From contig NZ_JIAW01000024.1 of assembly GCF_000620625.1 (NCBI RefSeq), forward strand, positions 47,585 through 111,584: DNA of 64,000 bases, read 5' to 3'. This document shows positions 23,619 through 32,529 of this stretch, piece after piece (within the stretch, counting starts at the first letter, position 1; every line of letters starts with the position of its first letter). The translations under genes and the position numbers were made by a program. The notes under the pieces were generated by a model that had not been told where the DNA came from, made no database searches, and saw only the letters and a list, made by a program, of their open reading frames with translations. This DNA is from Mycobacterium sp. URHB0044. GTDB lineage: Bacteria; Actinomycetota; Actinomycetes; Mycobacteriales; Mycobacteriaceae.

Positions 23619-24740
23619 ATGAGCGCGCGAACGGTGATCGGCACTGCGCTGCTGGCGTTGGCGAGCGTCACGCCTGCCGTCGCGCGCGCCGATCCACCCG
23701 CTCCCGTACCCGGACCGGTGCTCGCACCGCTGGCGCCCGGGCAGGCGGTCCGCATCGGCCCGACGGCCGGAACCGGTACGCCCACAGCGGATTACGGCAT
23801 CGGTGCGACGGACCTGTGTGAGTTCATGGAGTTCCCAAGCGGCATCCTGCAGGTGTGTGGTGACAGCTTCGCCGGGCAGGGCGCGGGATTCGGCGGCTGG
23901 TACTCACCGATCGCGCTGCACGTCGAGACCGACTCGATCGACGACCCGACCGGGGTGCGTTACGACCGCATCAGCGGAACGGACCAGCCGCTGCTGGCCG
24001 ACCCGACGCCGCCGGGCTCCTCGCAGCTGCCCGCGGGCGTCGTACAGATCAACCGCGAGAACTACATGATGGTCACCACGACCAAGGATCTGGTGCCGCA
24101 GACGTCGCGGCTGGTGAAGGCCGATCCGGCGCGGGGGAGCTGGCCGACGGTGCCGAACTCGCAGCGGCCCGATGGCTACGCGAAGGGACGCCAGTCGCAG
24201 ATCAGCGGCTACTACGACCCCATCCCGACGCTGGACTCCCCGAGCGGCTGGGTGTACATCGTCGCCAACGACTTCGACCGCACCGGTCCGGTCGAGCTGT
24301 ATCGGGCGACGCCGCAGTCCTTCACCGACCGGTCCAGCTGGCAACCGTGGTCCTCGGTGGCCGGATGGAACAAGCCGCCGACGCCGCTGTGGCTGGACAA
24401 GGTCGGCGAGATGAGCGTCCGCCAGATCGACGGCAAGACCGTGTTGTCCTACTTCAACGCCAGCACCGGCAACATGGAGGTTCGTGTCGCGAACGACCCG
24501 ACCGGGCTCGGCGCTGCGCCCGTGACGACGGTCGTGGTCGCCGCTGGTTGGCCGGACGTCGCCGACGAGTTGCCTGCGCCGGAGGACAACCGGCTGGCCC
24601 AGCCGTACGGCGGCTACATCTCGCCGGGGTCGACGCTCGACGAGTTGCGGGTGTTCATCAGCCAGTGGAACACCACGGCGCGCGGCGACAACGCGCCGTA
24701 TCGCGTCATCCAGTTCGCGGTTAACCCGTTCAAGCCATAG
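23619..24740 (+). CDS. secreted DUF4185-type protein
   Basis: A 373-residue exported protein: the signal peptide MSARTVIGTALLALASVTPA ends near AVARADPP. The mature part resembles the DUF4185 five-bladed-propeller-like family, with repeated motifs such as DYGIGATDLCEF, VCGDSFAGQGAGFGGWYS, INRENYMMVTTTKDLVP and GWVYIVANDFDRTGPVELYR. Some DUF4185 members have since been linked to arabinan and cell-wall glycan degradation, but I cannot assign activity here. It follows asd by 28 bases, matching the ask-asd-Rv3707c order recalled from M. tuberculosis. A convergent terminator lies just after it (24743-24776). Confidence 0.78.
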   Translation: MSARTVIGTALLALASVTPAVARADPPAPVPGPVLAPLAPGQAVRIGPTAGTGTPTADYGIGATDLCEFMEFPSGILQVCGDSFAGQGAGFGGWYSPIALHVETDSIDDPTGVRYDRISGTDQPLLADPTPPGSSQLPAGVVQINRENYMMVTTTKDLVPQTSRLVKADPARGSWPTVPNSQRPDGYAKGRQSQISGYYDPIPTLDSPSGWVYIVANDFDRTGPVELYRATPQSFTDRSSWQPWSSVAGWNKPPTPLWLDKVGEMSVRQIDGKTVLSYFNASTGNMEVRVANDPTGLGAAPVTTVVVAAGWPDVADELPAPEDNRLAQPYGGYISPGSTLDELRVFISQWNTTARGDNAPYRVIQFAVNPFKP

Positions 24741-24742
24741 GG

Positions 24743-24776
24743 GTCGGCCCGCCACCGGGAGGTGTGACGGGCCGAC
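24743..24776. terminator. bidirectional hairpin terminator
   Basis: GTCGGCCCG (24743-24751) pairs with CGGGCCGAC (24768-24776), perfect 9-base arms with a 16-base loop. It lies in the 57-base gap between the convergent DUF4185 gene (ends 24740) and the Pro-rich secreted protein gene (stop at 24798), so it can serve both. Confidence 0.75.
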
Positions 24777-24797
24777 GGGTCGGATGTCGTTGCGTCC

Positions 24798-25250
24798 CTA
24801 TCCTTTCGACAAGACGGGCTCTTGCGCCAACACGGGCTTCGGCGTGGACGGCTTTACCGGATCCTTCGACGGCGCGACCTCCACGATCTGCGGGGACAGC
24901 ACGCCCGGGGGAACCGGCCGTGGCCCGACGACCGGGGGCTTCACTGGCGGCTGCTCGAGGAAGGACTGGCCGTCGTCGTACTCGCCGTCGACGAACACGT
25001 CGCAATGCGTGACGCCGAAGAGGCCCTCGTAGCAGCACTTGGACGTCCGGTGCCCGTTGGAGTCGACGGTCGTGGTGTACGTGCCGCCGACCTGAGAGGT
25101 GCAGTCGTTCTTGATGGTCGTCTCGGAATCCTTGGCCTGGGCGAGGCCCGATGCCATGGACAACGCGGCCGCGGCGAGGGCGCCGGCGGCGATGAAGGTG
25201 CGAAGGCGGAAGTAGTTGGGCTTGTTTTGGTTGGGCTGGGTGGCGGTCAT
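24798..25250 (-). CDS. small secreted proline-rich protein
   Basis: A 150-residue exported protein. Its N-terminus carries Lys/Arg followed by FIAAGALAAAALSMASGLAQ and a likely AxA cleavage site near residue 39. The mature part has a short cysteine-containing domain (NDCTSQVGGTYTTTVDSNGH, then SKCCYEGLFGVTHCDVF) and a Pro/Val/Lys-rich tail. The four cysteines probably form two disulfides. It resembles the small Pro-rich proteins (Rv3706c area) at this position in M. tuberculosis, but I have no function. TCAGGAGAACGAC precedes the ATG at 25250. Confidence 0.7.
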   Translation of the reverse strand: MTATQPNQNKPNYFRLRTFIAAGALAAAALSMASGLAQAKDSETTIKNDCTSQVGGTYTTTVDSNGHRTSKCCYEGLFGVTHCDVFVDGEYDDGQSFLEQPPVKPPVVGPRPVPPGVLSPQIVEVAPSKDPVKPSTPKPVLAQEPVLSKG

Positions 25251-25434
25251 GTCGTTCTCCTGAGGTTGGTCGCGACCCGCTTGGGCCGCGTTCACCTGTT
25301 AGGAGCGAGTGGCCGCGCCGATTCCCACACTTTTTTCTCGCGGACTTTCTTCGCAGACTTTCCGGGCGGCCTTCATAGCTGATTCACAGCCGGTTCTTCA
25401 TTGGCGCATCACAACCGCGACCATCATCGGACAC

Positions 25435-25863
25435 ATGAGCGAAACAACCACGTCCAACGACCCCGTCACCGGGCCCATCGACGCCACACCGCCGCCGCCG
25501 GCCGGGCCTCCCTACGCTCCGCCGCCACCGCCCGAATACCGCAGGCGGCCGAGCCGGCTCAACGTCGTTGCCGCGTGGGTCGGCATCGTCGCCGGCGTGG
25601 TGTTCATCGTCGCGATCATCTTCGGCACCGGTTTCATGCTCGGCGCCCACTCGGGCGGTGGGCACCACCGTGGCGACTTCGGTGACCGCCGCGGTGGCAT
25701 GGAGTTCCACCAGGGACCGCCCATGGGCCCGATGTTCCGGCCTGGCCCCGGCTTCATCTTCCCGGGCGGGCCCGGCGGATTCCCCGGCGGACCAGGCATC
25801 CCCGGTGGACAAGGCGGATCGGAGTCGCCAGGCCAGCCTCCGACGACGACGGCACCGCGCTGA
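25435..25863 (+). CDS. Pro/Gly-rich single-pass membrane protein
   Basis: A 142-residue protein: a Pro-rich cytoplasmic segment (about 1-40, with PPPPAGPPYAPPPPPEY), one transmembrane helix (VVAAWVGIVAGVVFIVAIIF, about 45-65), a His/Gly/Asp stretch (HSGGGHHRGDFGDRRGG) and a Gly/Pro/Phe-rich extracellular tail. Low-complexity composition makes homology unreliable. It may correspond to the proline-rich Rv3705A-type protein at this locus. The His and Asp cluster could bind metal, but this is speculative. No ribosome site is obvious upstream of the ATG. Confidence 0.65.
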   Translation: MSETTTSNDPVTGPIDATPPPPAGPPYAPPPPPEYRRRPSRLNVVAAWVGIVAGVVFIVAIIFGTGFMLGAHSGGGHHRGDFGDRRGGMEFHQGPPMGPMFRPGPGFIFPGGPGGFPGGPGIPGGQGGSESPGQPPTTTAPR

Positions 25864-25874
25864 TCCCATGACCC

Positions 25875-25913
25875 GATGCCCCGGTCGCCACCCCCCTTGG
25901 TGACCGGGGCATC
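25875..25913 (+). terminator. strong hairpin terminator
   Basis: GATGCCCCGGTC (25875-25886) and GACCGGGGCATC (25902-25913) are perfect 12-base arms, beginning 11 bases after the stop of the Pro/Gly-rich membrane protein gene. It isolates that gene from the lipoprotein gene at 26040; the rest of the gap (25914-26039) is presumably promoter. Confidence 0.85.
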
Positions 25914-26039
25914 GTCGTACCGGGCTGCTGCGACACGCCGAAACCGGCAATACCGGGAAATTGGCGAGCTCTGTGGAAAACTTGAGAACTTTGGTCAACG
26001 GGTCGCGATTTCGCGTTACGCGTGAGACTGTCGTTAACC

Positions 26040-26570
26040 ATGAGGCGTTCGTCATCGATCCGTTGCGTGGTCTTTACCGTGCTGGCTTCCGCCTTGACGC
26101 TCGTCAGCGCCTGCGGATTGCCGCGTGAGCCGCTGGCGCGCGAAGGTGCCCCGATTTTCACCGTCGGCGACTGCGTCGAGATTCCGTCCACCGCGCCCGA
26201 CAGCCTCAAGGCCACCAAGGTGGGCTGCACGGCCGACCCGAGCTACACCGTCGGCGCACTCACAGATTCCTCTGGTTCCTGCCCGAGCGACGAATATCAG
26301 CATCTGCCAACGAAATTCGCCGACCCATCCACGTCGCGGCTATGCCTGGTGCCCAACCTCGTCGCCAACCACTGCTACGTCTTGGACATGCCGGTCGGCG
26401 TCGTCCAGCTAGCCGACTGCTCGCAGCGCGCACAGCAGCAGGGCCTGCTGGTCCAGGTCACCCAGCGCCTCGACGTCCGCGACCAGCAGGCGTGCCCGTC
26501 GAACGTCGGCGAATATGCCTGGCCGTACCCCTCGCCGGCGCGCACGTACTGCACGCTGACGATCTACTGA
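26040..26570 (+). CDS. lipoprotein, LppU-like
   Basis: A 176-residue exported lipoprotein. The signal peptide MRRSSSIRCVVFTVLASALT is followed by lipobox VSAC with Cys25. The mature part has GDCVEIPS, VGCTADPSYTVGAL, SCPSDEYQHL, RLCLVPNLVANHCYVLDM and CTLTIY, a spread of cysteines like the mycobacterial LppU family as I recall it. The role is unknown. The ATG at 26040 is preferred to the GTG at 26022, because it starts just before the signal peptide. It converges on another lipoprotein gene with a 7-base gap. Confidence 0.7.
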   Translation: MRRSSSIRCVVFTVLASALTLVSACGLPREPLAREGAPIFTVGDCVEIPSTAPDSLKATKVGCTADPSYTVGALTDSSGSCPSDEYQHLPTKFADPSTSRLCLVPNLVANHCYVLDMPVGVVQLADCSQRAQQQGLLVQVTQRLDVRDQQACPSNVGEYAWPYPSPARTYCTLTIY

Positions 26571-26577
26571 ACGCTAC

Positions 26578-26997
26578 CTAGCATTCGAGTTCGGCGGCGA
26601 TCGATGGTGGTACGCCGTCATACCGGCAATCGAACCCACTGCCGTAATTCACTGCGCGCCAATCAGCGCCGTCGTGGTGGAACAGCACGATGCTGCCGGG
26701 ATTCGTGTCGGGGGGAGCCTCCACGTCGATCAGGGTCTTCGCCCAATCGCCGGAGCACAGCACCTTTTCGACGGTGAACGGCCCGTCAAGGGCTTTCCCG
26801 GGTTGCCCGTACTCGCGTTGTGTGGCCGACTTCAAGACATCCGCCGTCGCCGACGAGCACGGGGACGCGGATTCACTCGTGGCAAGGGGTGCGACCGATT
26901 GGCCAGTAGTTGCGGCGTCGTGCGAGACGCCTCCTCCGCAAGCGGTCAACGATGCGGCGGCAGCCGCACAGATCGTCGCGTACTTGATCATGTCCAT
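26578..26997 (-). CDS. small lipoprotein, unknown function
   Basis: A 139-residue exported lipoprotein with signal peptide MDMIKYATICAAAAASLTAC and lipobox LTAC (Cys20). The mature part is Ser/Ala-rich at first, then a compact domain with three cysteines (SPCSSATADV, VLCSGDW, FDCRYDG) and a C-terminal Cys. The pattern DVLKSATQREYGQPG..VLCSGDWA resembles short mycobacterial lipoproteins of unknown role. AGGAG lies 11 bases before the ATG at 26997. It is divergent from the Ohr gene at 27083 and convergent with the lipoprotein gene at 26040. Confidence 0.65.
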   Translation of the reverse strand: MDMIKYATICAAAAASLTACGGGVSHDAATTGQSVAPLATSESASPCSSATADVLKSATQREYGQPGKALDGPFTVEKVLCSGDWAKTLIDVEAPPDTNPGSIVLFHHDGADWRAVNYGSGFDCRYDGVPPSIAAELEC

Positions 26998-27082
26998 CGC
27001 ATTGAACTCCTCACTAGCGGCCGAACAACGGTAACCGCGCCGGGGCCCTTTTCTCAGCTCGTTTGGCTGGCATGATCGAGAC

Positions 27083-27511
27083 ATGAGCATCGAAGTCGTC
27101 TACACCGCAGAATCGACCGCCTCCGGCGGCGGACGCGACGGCCACGTCAAGTCCACCGACGGCAAGATCGACCTCGACACCCGCCCGCCCAAGGAGATGG
27201 GCGGCAGCGGCGAGGGCGTGAACCCCGAACTGTTGTTCTCGGCCGGCTACTCGGCCTGCTTCCTGGGTGCTCTGCGCCTCGTCGCACGCAACGAGAAGAT
27301 CGACATCGACGACGCCAGCGCCATCACCGCGCAGATCGGCTTCGGGAAGGATTCCGAGGGCGGGTTCGGCCTGACCGCCAACCTGGTCGGTTACCTGCCC
27401 GGTCTTGAGCAGAGCGTCGCCGACGATCTGATGCAGAAGGCGCACGGCGTGTGCCCGTACTCGAAGGCCACCCGCGGCAACATCGACGTCACGCTGTCGG
27501 CGAAGGTCTAA
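27083..27511 (+). CDS. ohr: organic hydroperoxide resistance protein (Ohr/OsmC family)
   Basis: A 142-residue thiol peroxidase of the Ohr group. The two catalytic cysteines are Cys59 in FSAGYSACFLGAL and Cys124 in HGVCPYSKATRGN; the N-terminal YTAESTASGGGRDGHVKSTD is typical. It reduces organic and fatty-acid hydroperoxides in the cytoplasm, usually recycled by lipoylated proteins. The gene is 5 bases upstream of the secreted protein at 27517, so the two may be cotranscribed. No OhrR-type MarR gene is adjacent; the MarR at 2008 is distant. Confidence 0.92.
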   Translation: MSIEVVYTAESTASGGGRDGHVKSTDGKIDLDTRPPKEMGGSGEGVNPELLFSAGYSACFLGALRLVARNEKIDIDDASAITAQIGFGKDSEGGFGLTANLVGYLPGLEQSVADDLMQKAHGVCPYSKATRGNIDVTLSAKV

Positions 27512-27516
27512 TCCCG

Positions 27517-28158
27517 ATGCGGTTTCCCGCCGTATCGGCGGGCGTCGTCGCTGTTGCCGTACTCGCGGCGGCACCGGCGCACGCACGTCCGTCCGACCCG
27601 GGCGTGGTGTCCTACGCCGTACTCGGCAAGGGGTCGGTCGGCAACATCGTTGGCGCCCCGATGACGTGGGAGTCGACGTTCACCGAGCCGTTCCAGGGCT
27701 TCTCGGTCGACGTGCCGGAGTGCAACAACTGGGCCGACATTGGGCTGCCCGAGGTGTACCTCGACCCGGATCTCGCCTCATTCAACGGAGCGGTGAGCCA
27801 GCGCGGCCCCGACGACGACACGCACATGGCCAAGCAGGCGGTCGGCGTGTTCGCTACCACTGACGCGGCGACAAGGGCGTTTCACCGCGTCACCGACCGC
27901 ACGGTCGGGTGCGCCGGACAGACCACGGCGATGCACCTGAACGACTTCGTCACCGAGGTGTGGACCTTCACCGGTGGTCCGCCGACGGCGACCGACGCCG
28001 TGTGGGTGAAGCAGGAAGCGGGTACCGACCGACGGTGCTTCACCCAGACGCGGTTGCGCGAGAACGTTCTGCTGCAAGCGAAAGTCTGCCAGCCTGGCAA
28101 TGGCGGACCCGCGGTGAACGTTCTGGCTGGGGCGATGCAGAACAGCCTGGGTCAGTAA
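27517..28158 (+). CDS. secreted sensor-domain protein (PknH-C-like, Rv3705c type)
   Basis: A 213-residue exported protein. The signal peptide MRFPAVSAGVVAVAVLAAAP ends at about AHARPSD. The mature domain resembles the extracellular PknH C-terminal sensor fold: an early VPECNNW cysteine, a TVGCAGQTTAMHL cysteine, and later RRCFTQTRLRENVLLQAKVC, so two disulfides are likely. Free-standing forms occur throughout mycobacteria and are thought to bind small ligands. Position just before egtA matches Rv3705c of M. tuberculosis (recalled), which has about the same length. Its function is unknown. Confidence 0.72.
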   Translation: MRFPAVSAGVVAVAVLAAAPAHARPSDPGVVSYAVLGKGSVGNIVGAPMTWESTFTEPFQGFSVDVPECNNWADIGLPEVYLDPDLASFNGAVSQRGPDDDTHMAKQAVGVFATTDAATRAFHRVTDRTVGCAGQTTAMHLNDFVTEVWTFTGGPPTATDAVWVKQEAGTDRRCFTQTRLRENVLLQAKVCQPGNGGPAVNVLAGAMQNSLGQ

Positions 28159-28276
28159 CGGCTCGGCGGAGTGCGTTGCGGCATGAGTGGCCGGAAAATC
28201 CGCGCGACTTTGTCGGTGCCCTCTGGAAGATAGAGGGGATCGGCGATCACGAGCGACCGCGACCGACCCGAGAGGC

Positions 28277-29557
28277 ATGGTTGAGATGACGACCACTGCA
28301 GTGGACCAGCGCCGCACCAGCGTCTCCGTTGAACTCCCGAGCGCCGTCGACGTCGCCCAGTACATCGGCGGTGAATGCCTGCGCGATGGCCCGGTGGGCA
28401 AGGTCGGTCTGGAGATCGAGGCGCACTGCTTCGACTTGGCCGATCCGATGCGTCGCCCCGGCTGGGACGAGCTGACCGAGGTCATCGACACCGTTCCGGC
28501 TCTGCCGGGCGGCAGCGTGATCACCGTCGAGCCCGGCGGTGCCGTCGAGCTCTCCGGCCCGCCCTACGACGACGCCATCGCCGCCATCGCGGCGATGAGC
28601 GCGGATCGGGCCGTGCTTCGAGAAGCCTTCGCGCGGTGCGGGTTCGGCATGGTGCTGCTCGGCGCCGATCCGCTGCGACCCGCCAAACGCGTCAATCCCG
28701 GCGCCCGCTACCACGCGATGGAACGGTTCTTCGAGGCCAGTGACACCGGCGCCGCGGGCGCCGCAATGATGACGTCGACGGCGTCGGTTCAGGTCAACGT
28801 CGATGCGGGTCCCCGCGATCAGTGGGCCTCCCGGGTGCGGCTGGCCCACGCGCTGGGGCCGACCATGATCGCGATCTCGGCCAACTCGCCACTGCTGGGC
28901 GGCGAGTTCTCCGGGTGGCGCAGCACGCGTCAGCGGGTGTGGAGTCAACTCGACTCCGCGCGGTGCGGCCCGATTCTCGGCGCCAACGGCGACGACCCCG
29001 CCAATGACTGGTCGCGCTATGCGTTGAAGGCGCCGGTGATGCTGGTGCACACGCCCGAGGCCGTACCGATGACGGACTGGGTGCCGTTCGCCGACTGGGC
29101 CGACGGCACGACGATGCTGGACGGGCGTCGCCCGACCGCGGCCGACGTCGACTACCACTTGACCACGCTGTTTCCGCCCGTGCGGCCGAGGGGTTTCCTG
29201 GAGATCCGCTATCTGGACAGCGTTCCCGACGACGTGTGGCCCGCCGTCGTGTTCACCCTCGCGACCCTGCTCGACGATCCCGTCGCCGCCGACATCGCCG
29301 CCGAGGCCACCGAATCGGTCGCCACGGCTTGGGACCGCGCCGCGCGGCTCGGGCTGGGCGATCACCGGCTGCAGGAGGCCGCCGTCCGATGCGTGGAGGC
29401 TGCCGCGGAGCGCGCACCCGACGGGCTGGCCGACGCGATGGGCGATCTGCTGGCGCAGGTCGAGCTGGGCCGGTGTCCCGCCGACGACTTCTCCGATCTG
29501 GTGGTGGCTCGTGGGGTCGACGCGGCGGTGAGCCTGTTGGCGCAGGGCGCCTCGTGA
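28277..29557 (+). CDS. egtA: glutamate-cysteine ligase of ergothioneine synthesis
   Basis: Makes gamma-glutamylcysteine, the sulfur donor for ergothioneine, from glutamate, cysteine and ATP. The 426-residue protein has the GCS2 motifs VGLEIEAHCFDL (metal and glutamate site), VEPGGAVELSGPP, NPGARYHAMERFF and MMTSTASVQVNVDAG, and a C-terminal RGFLEIRYLDSVPD. The whole length aligns by eye with what I recall of M. smegmatis EgtA. The ATG at 28277 is used; the ATG at 28286 is equally plausible with AGAGG 10 bases upstream. It is the first gene of egtABCDE and overlaps egtB by 4 bases. Confidence 0.95.
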   Translation: MVEMTTTAVDQRRTSVSVELPSAVDVAQYIGGECLRDGPVGKVGLEIEAHCFDLADPMRRPGWDELTEVIDTVPALPGGSVITVEPGGAVELSGPPYDDAIAAIAAMSADRAVLREAFARCGFGMVLLGADPLRPAKRVNPGARYHAMERFFEASDTGAAGAAMMTSTASVQVNVDAGPRDQWASRVRLAHALGPTMIAISANSPLLGGEFSGWRSTRQRVWSQLDSARCGPILGANGDDPANDWSRYALKAPVMLVHTPEAVPMTDWVPFADWADGTTMLDGRRPTAADVDYHLTTLFPPVRPRGFLEIRYLDSVPDDVWPAVVFTLATLLDDPVAADIAAEATESVATAWDRAARLGLGDHRLQEAAVRCVEAAAERAPDGLADAMGDLLAQVELGRCPADDFSDLVVARGVDAAVSLLAQGAS

Positions 29558-30858
29558 GCACACGCGAACTCCTCGCGCGGGAGCTGACCCGCGCGCGCGA
29601 CCGCACCCTGCGTCTCGTCGAATTCGACGACGCCGAACTGCTGCGCCAGTACGACCCGTTGATGAGCCCGCTGGTCTGGGACCTCGCTCACATCGGCCAG
29701 CAGGAGGAACTGTGGCTGCTGCGCGGTGGTGACGCGGCCCGGCCCGGCATGCTGCCCGCCGCGGTCGACGAACTCTACGACGCGTTCGTGCATTCGCGTG
29801 CCAGCCGCGTCGACCTTCCGCTGCTGCCCCCCGCCGACGCCCGCGCCTACTGCGGCACCGTGCGGTCCAAGGCCCTCGACGCGTTGGACGGGTTCTCCGA
29901 CGACAAGTTGGCGGGTCTGGCGGGCACGGCCTTCGACCCCGCGTTCGTCTACGGCCTGGTGATCAGCCACGAGAACCAGCACGACGAGACGATGTTGCAG
30001 GCTCTCGGTCTGCGGTCGGGGCCGGCGATTCTCGGCTCGGGCGCGCCGCTGCCCCGCGGCCGGTCCGGCGTCGCAGGCACGTCGGTCCTGGTGCCCGGCG
30101 GTCCCTTCGTGCTGGGCGTGGACGCCACCAGCGAACCGCACTCGCTGGACAACGAGCGGCCCGCGCACCACGTCGACGTACCGAGCTTCCGCATCGGTCG
30201 TGTGCCCGTGACGAACGCCGAGTGGCGCGAATTCATGGACGACGGCGGCTACCGCGAGCCGCGGTGGTGGTCGGACCGCGGTTGGAAGCATCGCCAGGAG
30301 GCGGGTCTGACGGCGCCGAAGTATTGGGGTCCCGACGGGACGCGCACCCGGTTCGGCCACGTCGAGGACGTTCCGCCCGACGAACCGGTGCAGCACGTGA
30401 CGTTCTTCGAGGCCGAGGCGTTCGCGGCATGGGCAGGCGCCCGACTGCCCACCGAGGAGGAGTGGGAGAAGGCGTGTGCGTGGGATCCCGTGACGCGGAA
30501 GCGTCGCCGATTCCCTTGGGGGATGGCTGAACCCACCGCCGAGTTGGCCAACCTCGGCGGGGACGCGCTGCGCCCCGCGCCCGTCGGGGCCTACCCGGCC
30601 GGCGCGTCGGCGTACGGCGCCGAGCAGATGATCGGTGACGTGTGGGAGTGGACGACGTCCCCGCTGCGGCCGTGGCCGGGCTTCACTCCGATGGTCTACG
30701 AGCAGTACACGCAGCCGTTCTTCGGCGGCGACTACCGGGTGCTGCGCGGCGGGTCCTGGGCGGTGGGGTCGAGCATCATCCGGCCCAGCTTCCGCAACTG
30801 GGATCACCCGGTCCGGAGGCAGATCTTCTCCGGCGTCCGGCTGGCCTGGGACGTCTGA
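29554..30858 (+). CDS. egtB: hercynine/gamma-glutamylcysteine sulfoxide synthase (iron-dependent)
   Basis: Non-heme iron enzyme that joins gamma-glutamylcysteine to hercynine with O2, forming the C-S bond and sulfoxide. It has 434 residues: an N-terminal DinB-like domain with iron ligands in WDLAHIGQQEELW and ISHENQHDETMLQ, and a C-terminal formylglycine-enzyme-like (FGE-sulfatase) domain with ARLPTEEEWEKACAWDP, MIGDVWEWTTSP and RVLRGGSWAV. GTG start overlaps the egtA stop (GTGA). Every family hallmark is present. Confidence 0.96.
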   Translation: MSTRELLARELTRARDRTLRLVEFDDAELLRQYDPLMSPLVWDLAHIGQQEELWLLRGGDAARPGMLPAAVDELYDAFVHSRASRVDLPLLPPADARAYCGTVRSKALDALDGFSDDKLAGLAGTAFDPAFVYGLVISHENQHDETMLQALGLRSGPAILGSGAPLPRGRSGVAGTSVLVPGGPFVLGVDATSEPHSLDNERPAHHVDVPSFRIGRVPVTNAEWREFMDDGGYREPRWWSDRGWKHRQEAGLTAPKYWGPDGTRTRFGHVEDVPPDEPVQHVTFFEAEAFAAWAGARLPTEEEWEKACAWDPVTRKRRRFPWGMAEPTAELANLGGDALRPAPVGAYPAGASAYGAEQMIGDVWEWTTSPLRPWPGFTPMVYEQYTQPFFGGDYRVLRGGSWAVGSSIIRPSFRNWDHPVRRQIFSGVRLAWDV

Positions 30859-30862
30859 GCCC

Positions 30863-31567
30863 GTGTGCCGACATCTGGGCTGGCTCGGGCAACCGGTATC
30901 GGTCGCGTCGCTCGTCCTGGAGCCGCCGTACGGCCTCGGGGTTCAGTCGTACGCGCCGCGGCGACAGAAGCACGGCCTGATGAACGCCGACGGCTGGGGA
31001 GTGGGATTCTTCTCACCGGACCTGCCGGGGGACCGGCCCGCGCGGTGGCGCAGCGCCGCCCCGCTGTGGGGCGACGCGTCGTTCGCATCGGTCGCGCCAG
31101 CGCTGCGCAGCGGATGCATCGTCGCAGCGGTCCGCTCGGCGAGCGTCGGCATGCCCATCGAACCGTCGGCGTCGGCGCCGTTCAGTGACGGCGAATGGCT
31201 GTTGTCCCACAACGGTCTGGTGGACCGGGCGGTGCTGCCGTTGTCGTCGAAGGCGGAATCCACCGTCGACAGTGCGCTCCTCGCCGCGCTGATCTTCGAG
31301 CGGGGGCTGGACCGCCTCGGCGAGACCATCGGAGAAGTCGGTGCCGCCGACCCCAACGCCCGGCTGAACATCCTGGCGGCCAACGGATCTCGGCTGGTGG
31401 CCACCACGTGGGGTGACACGTTGTCCGTCCTGCGCCGCAGCGATGGCGTGGTGCTGGCGAGTGAACCCTACGACGACGACCCGCAGTGGCAGGAGATCCC
31501 GGACCGCCACCTGGTGCGCGTCGACACTGCTGGAATTGAACTGATACCGCTGAAAGGATCGTCATGA
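30863..31567 (+). CDS. egtC: gamma-glutamyl-hercynylcysteine sulfoxide hydrolase (class II amidotransferase type)
   Basis: Removes glutamate from gamma-glutamyl-hercynylcysteine sulfoxide. The 234-residue Ntn hydrolase starts MCRHLGWLGQ with nucleophile Cys2, then has LMNADGWGVGFFS, VAAVRSASVG (the class II Arg/Thr-Arg equivalent) and GEWLLSHNGLVDR (Asn/Gly oxyanion site). GTG start at 30863, 4 bases after egtB. Its 3' end overlaps egtD by 4 bases. Confidence 0.95.
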   Translation: MCRHLGWLGQPVSVASLVLEPPYGLGVQSYAPRRQKHGLMNADGWGVGFFSPDLPGDRPARWRSAAPLWGDASFASVAPALRSGCIVAAVRSASVGMPIEPSASAPFSDGEWLLSHNGLVDRAVLPLSSKAESTVDSALLAALIFERGLDRLGETIGEVGAADPNARLNILAANGSRLVATTWGDTLSVLRRSDGVVLASEPYDDDPQWQEIPDRHLVRVDTAGIELIPLKGSS

Positions 31568-32529
31568 CCTTGTCGCTGTCCAACTACCTCGCCGAGGACT
31601 CCGCCGCCGCCGCGCTGCGGCGCGACGTGCTCGAGGGTTTGGCGCAGACACCGAAGACGTTGCCTCCCAAGTGGTTCTACGACACCGTCGGCAGCGACCT
31701 CTTCGACCAGATCACCCGGCTGCCGGAGTACTACCCGACGCGCGCCGAGGCCGAGATCCTGCGCACCCGCGCTGCGGACGTCGCCGCGACATCCGGCGCC
31801 GACACGCTGGTCGAGCTCGGCAGCGGCACGTCCGAGAAGACCCGCATCCTGCTCGACGCGCTCCGTGACGGCGGAAGCCTGCGACGGTTCATCCCGTTCG
31901 ACGTCGACGCCGGCATGCTGCGGGCGGCGGGCGCTGCCATCGGCGAGGAGTATCCCGGCATCGAGATCGACGCCGTCTGCGGGGACTTCGAGCACCACCT
32001 GGCCGAGATCCCGCGGGTCGGTCGCAGGCTCGTGGCATTCCTCGGATCGACCATCGGCAACCTCACCACCGGACCGCGCGCGGAGTTCCTCACCGCGTTG
32101 TCGGACAGCCTCCGGCCGGGTGACACCGTGCTGCTCGGCACCGACCTGGTCAAGGACGTCGAGCGGCTGGTGCGTGCCTACGACGACAGCGCCGGGGTGA
32201 CCGCGCGGTTCAACAAGAACGTGCTCGCCGTGGTGAACCGGGAGCTGGACGCCGACTTCGACCTCGATGCCTTCGAACACGTGGCACGTTGGAATGCCGA
32301 CGAGGAGCGCATCGAAATGTGGCTGCGCGCAAGCACTCCGCAGCGGGTACGCATCACCGAGCTCGACCTGACCGTCGACTTCGCCGCAGGCGAGGAGATG
32401 CTCACCGAGGTGTCCTGCAAGTTCCGGTCAGACGGTGTCGCCGACGAACTCGCTGCCGCCGGTCTGCGCCGGATCGAGTGGTGGACCGACTCGGCAGGGG
32501 ACTTCGGGTTGTCACTCGCGGTCAAATGA
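31564..32529 (+). CDS. egtD: histidine N-alpha-methyltransferase (hercynine synthase)
   Basis: Trimethylates L-histidine to hercynine with three SAM. The 321-residue protein has LPPKWFYDTVGSDLFDQITR and PEYYPTRAEAEIL (histidine site), VELGSGTSEKTRILLDAL (SAM motif I), VAFLGSTIGNLTTGPRAEFL and LLGTDLVKDVERLVRAYDD, the EgtD signatures. It begins within the egtC stop (ATGA). Its presence commits histidine to ergothioneine. Confidence 0.96.
   Translation: MTLSLSNYLAEDSAAAALRRDVLEGLAQTPKTLPPKWFYDTVGSDLFDQITRLPEYYPTRAEAEILRTRAADVAATSGADTLVELGSGTSEKTRILLDALRDGGSLRRFIPFDVDAGMLRAAGAAIGEEYPGIEIDAVCGDFEHHLAEIPRVGRRLVAFLGSTIGNLTTGPRAEFLTALSDSLRPGDTVLLGTDLVKDVERLVRAYDDSAGVTARFNKNVLAVVNRELDADFDLDAFEHVARWNADEERIEMWLRASTPQRVRITELDLTVDFAAGEEMLTEVSCKFRSDGVADELAAAGLRRIEWWTDSAGDFGLSLAVK

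Noticed and set aside
29362..30807. A 480-codon minus-strand frame opposite egtB
   Set aside because: EgtB has complete DinB and FGE domains on the other strand; the antisense frame has no motifs.
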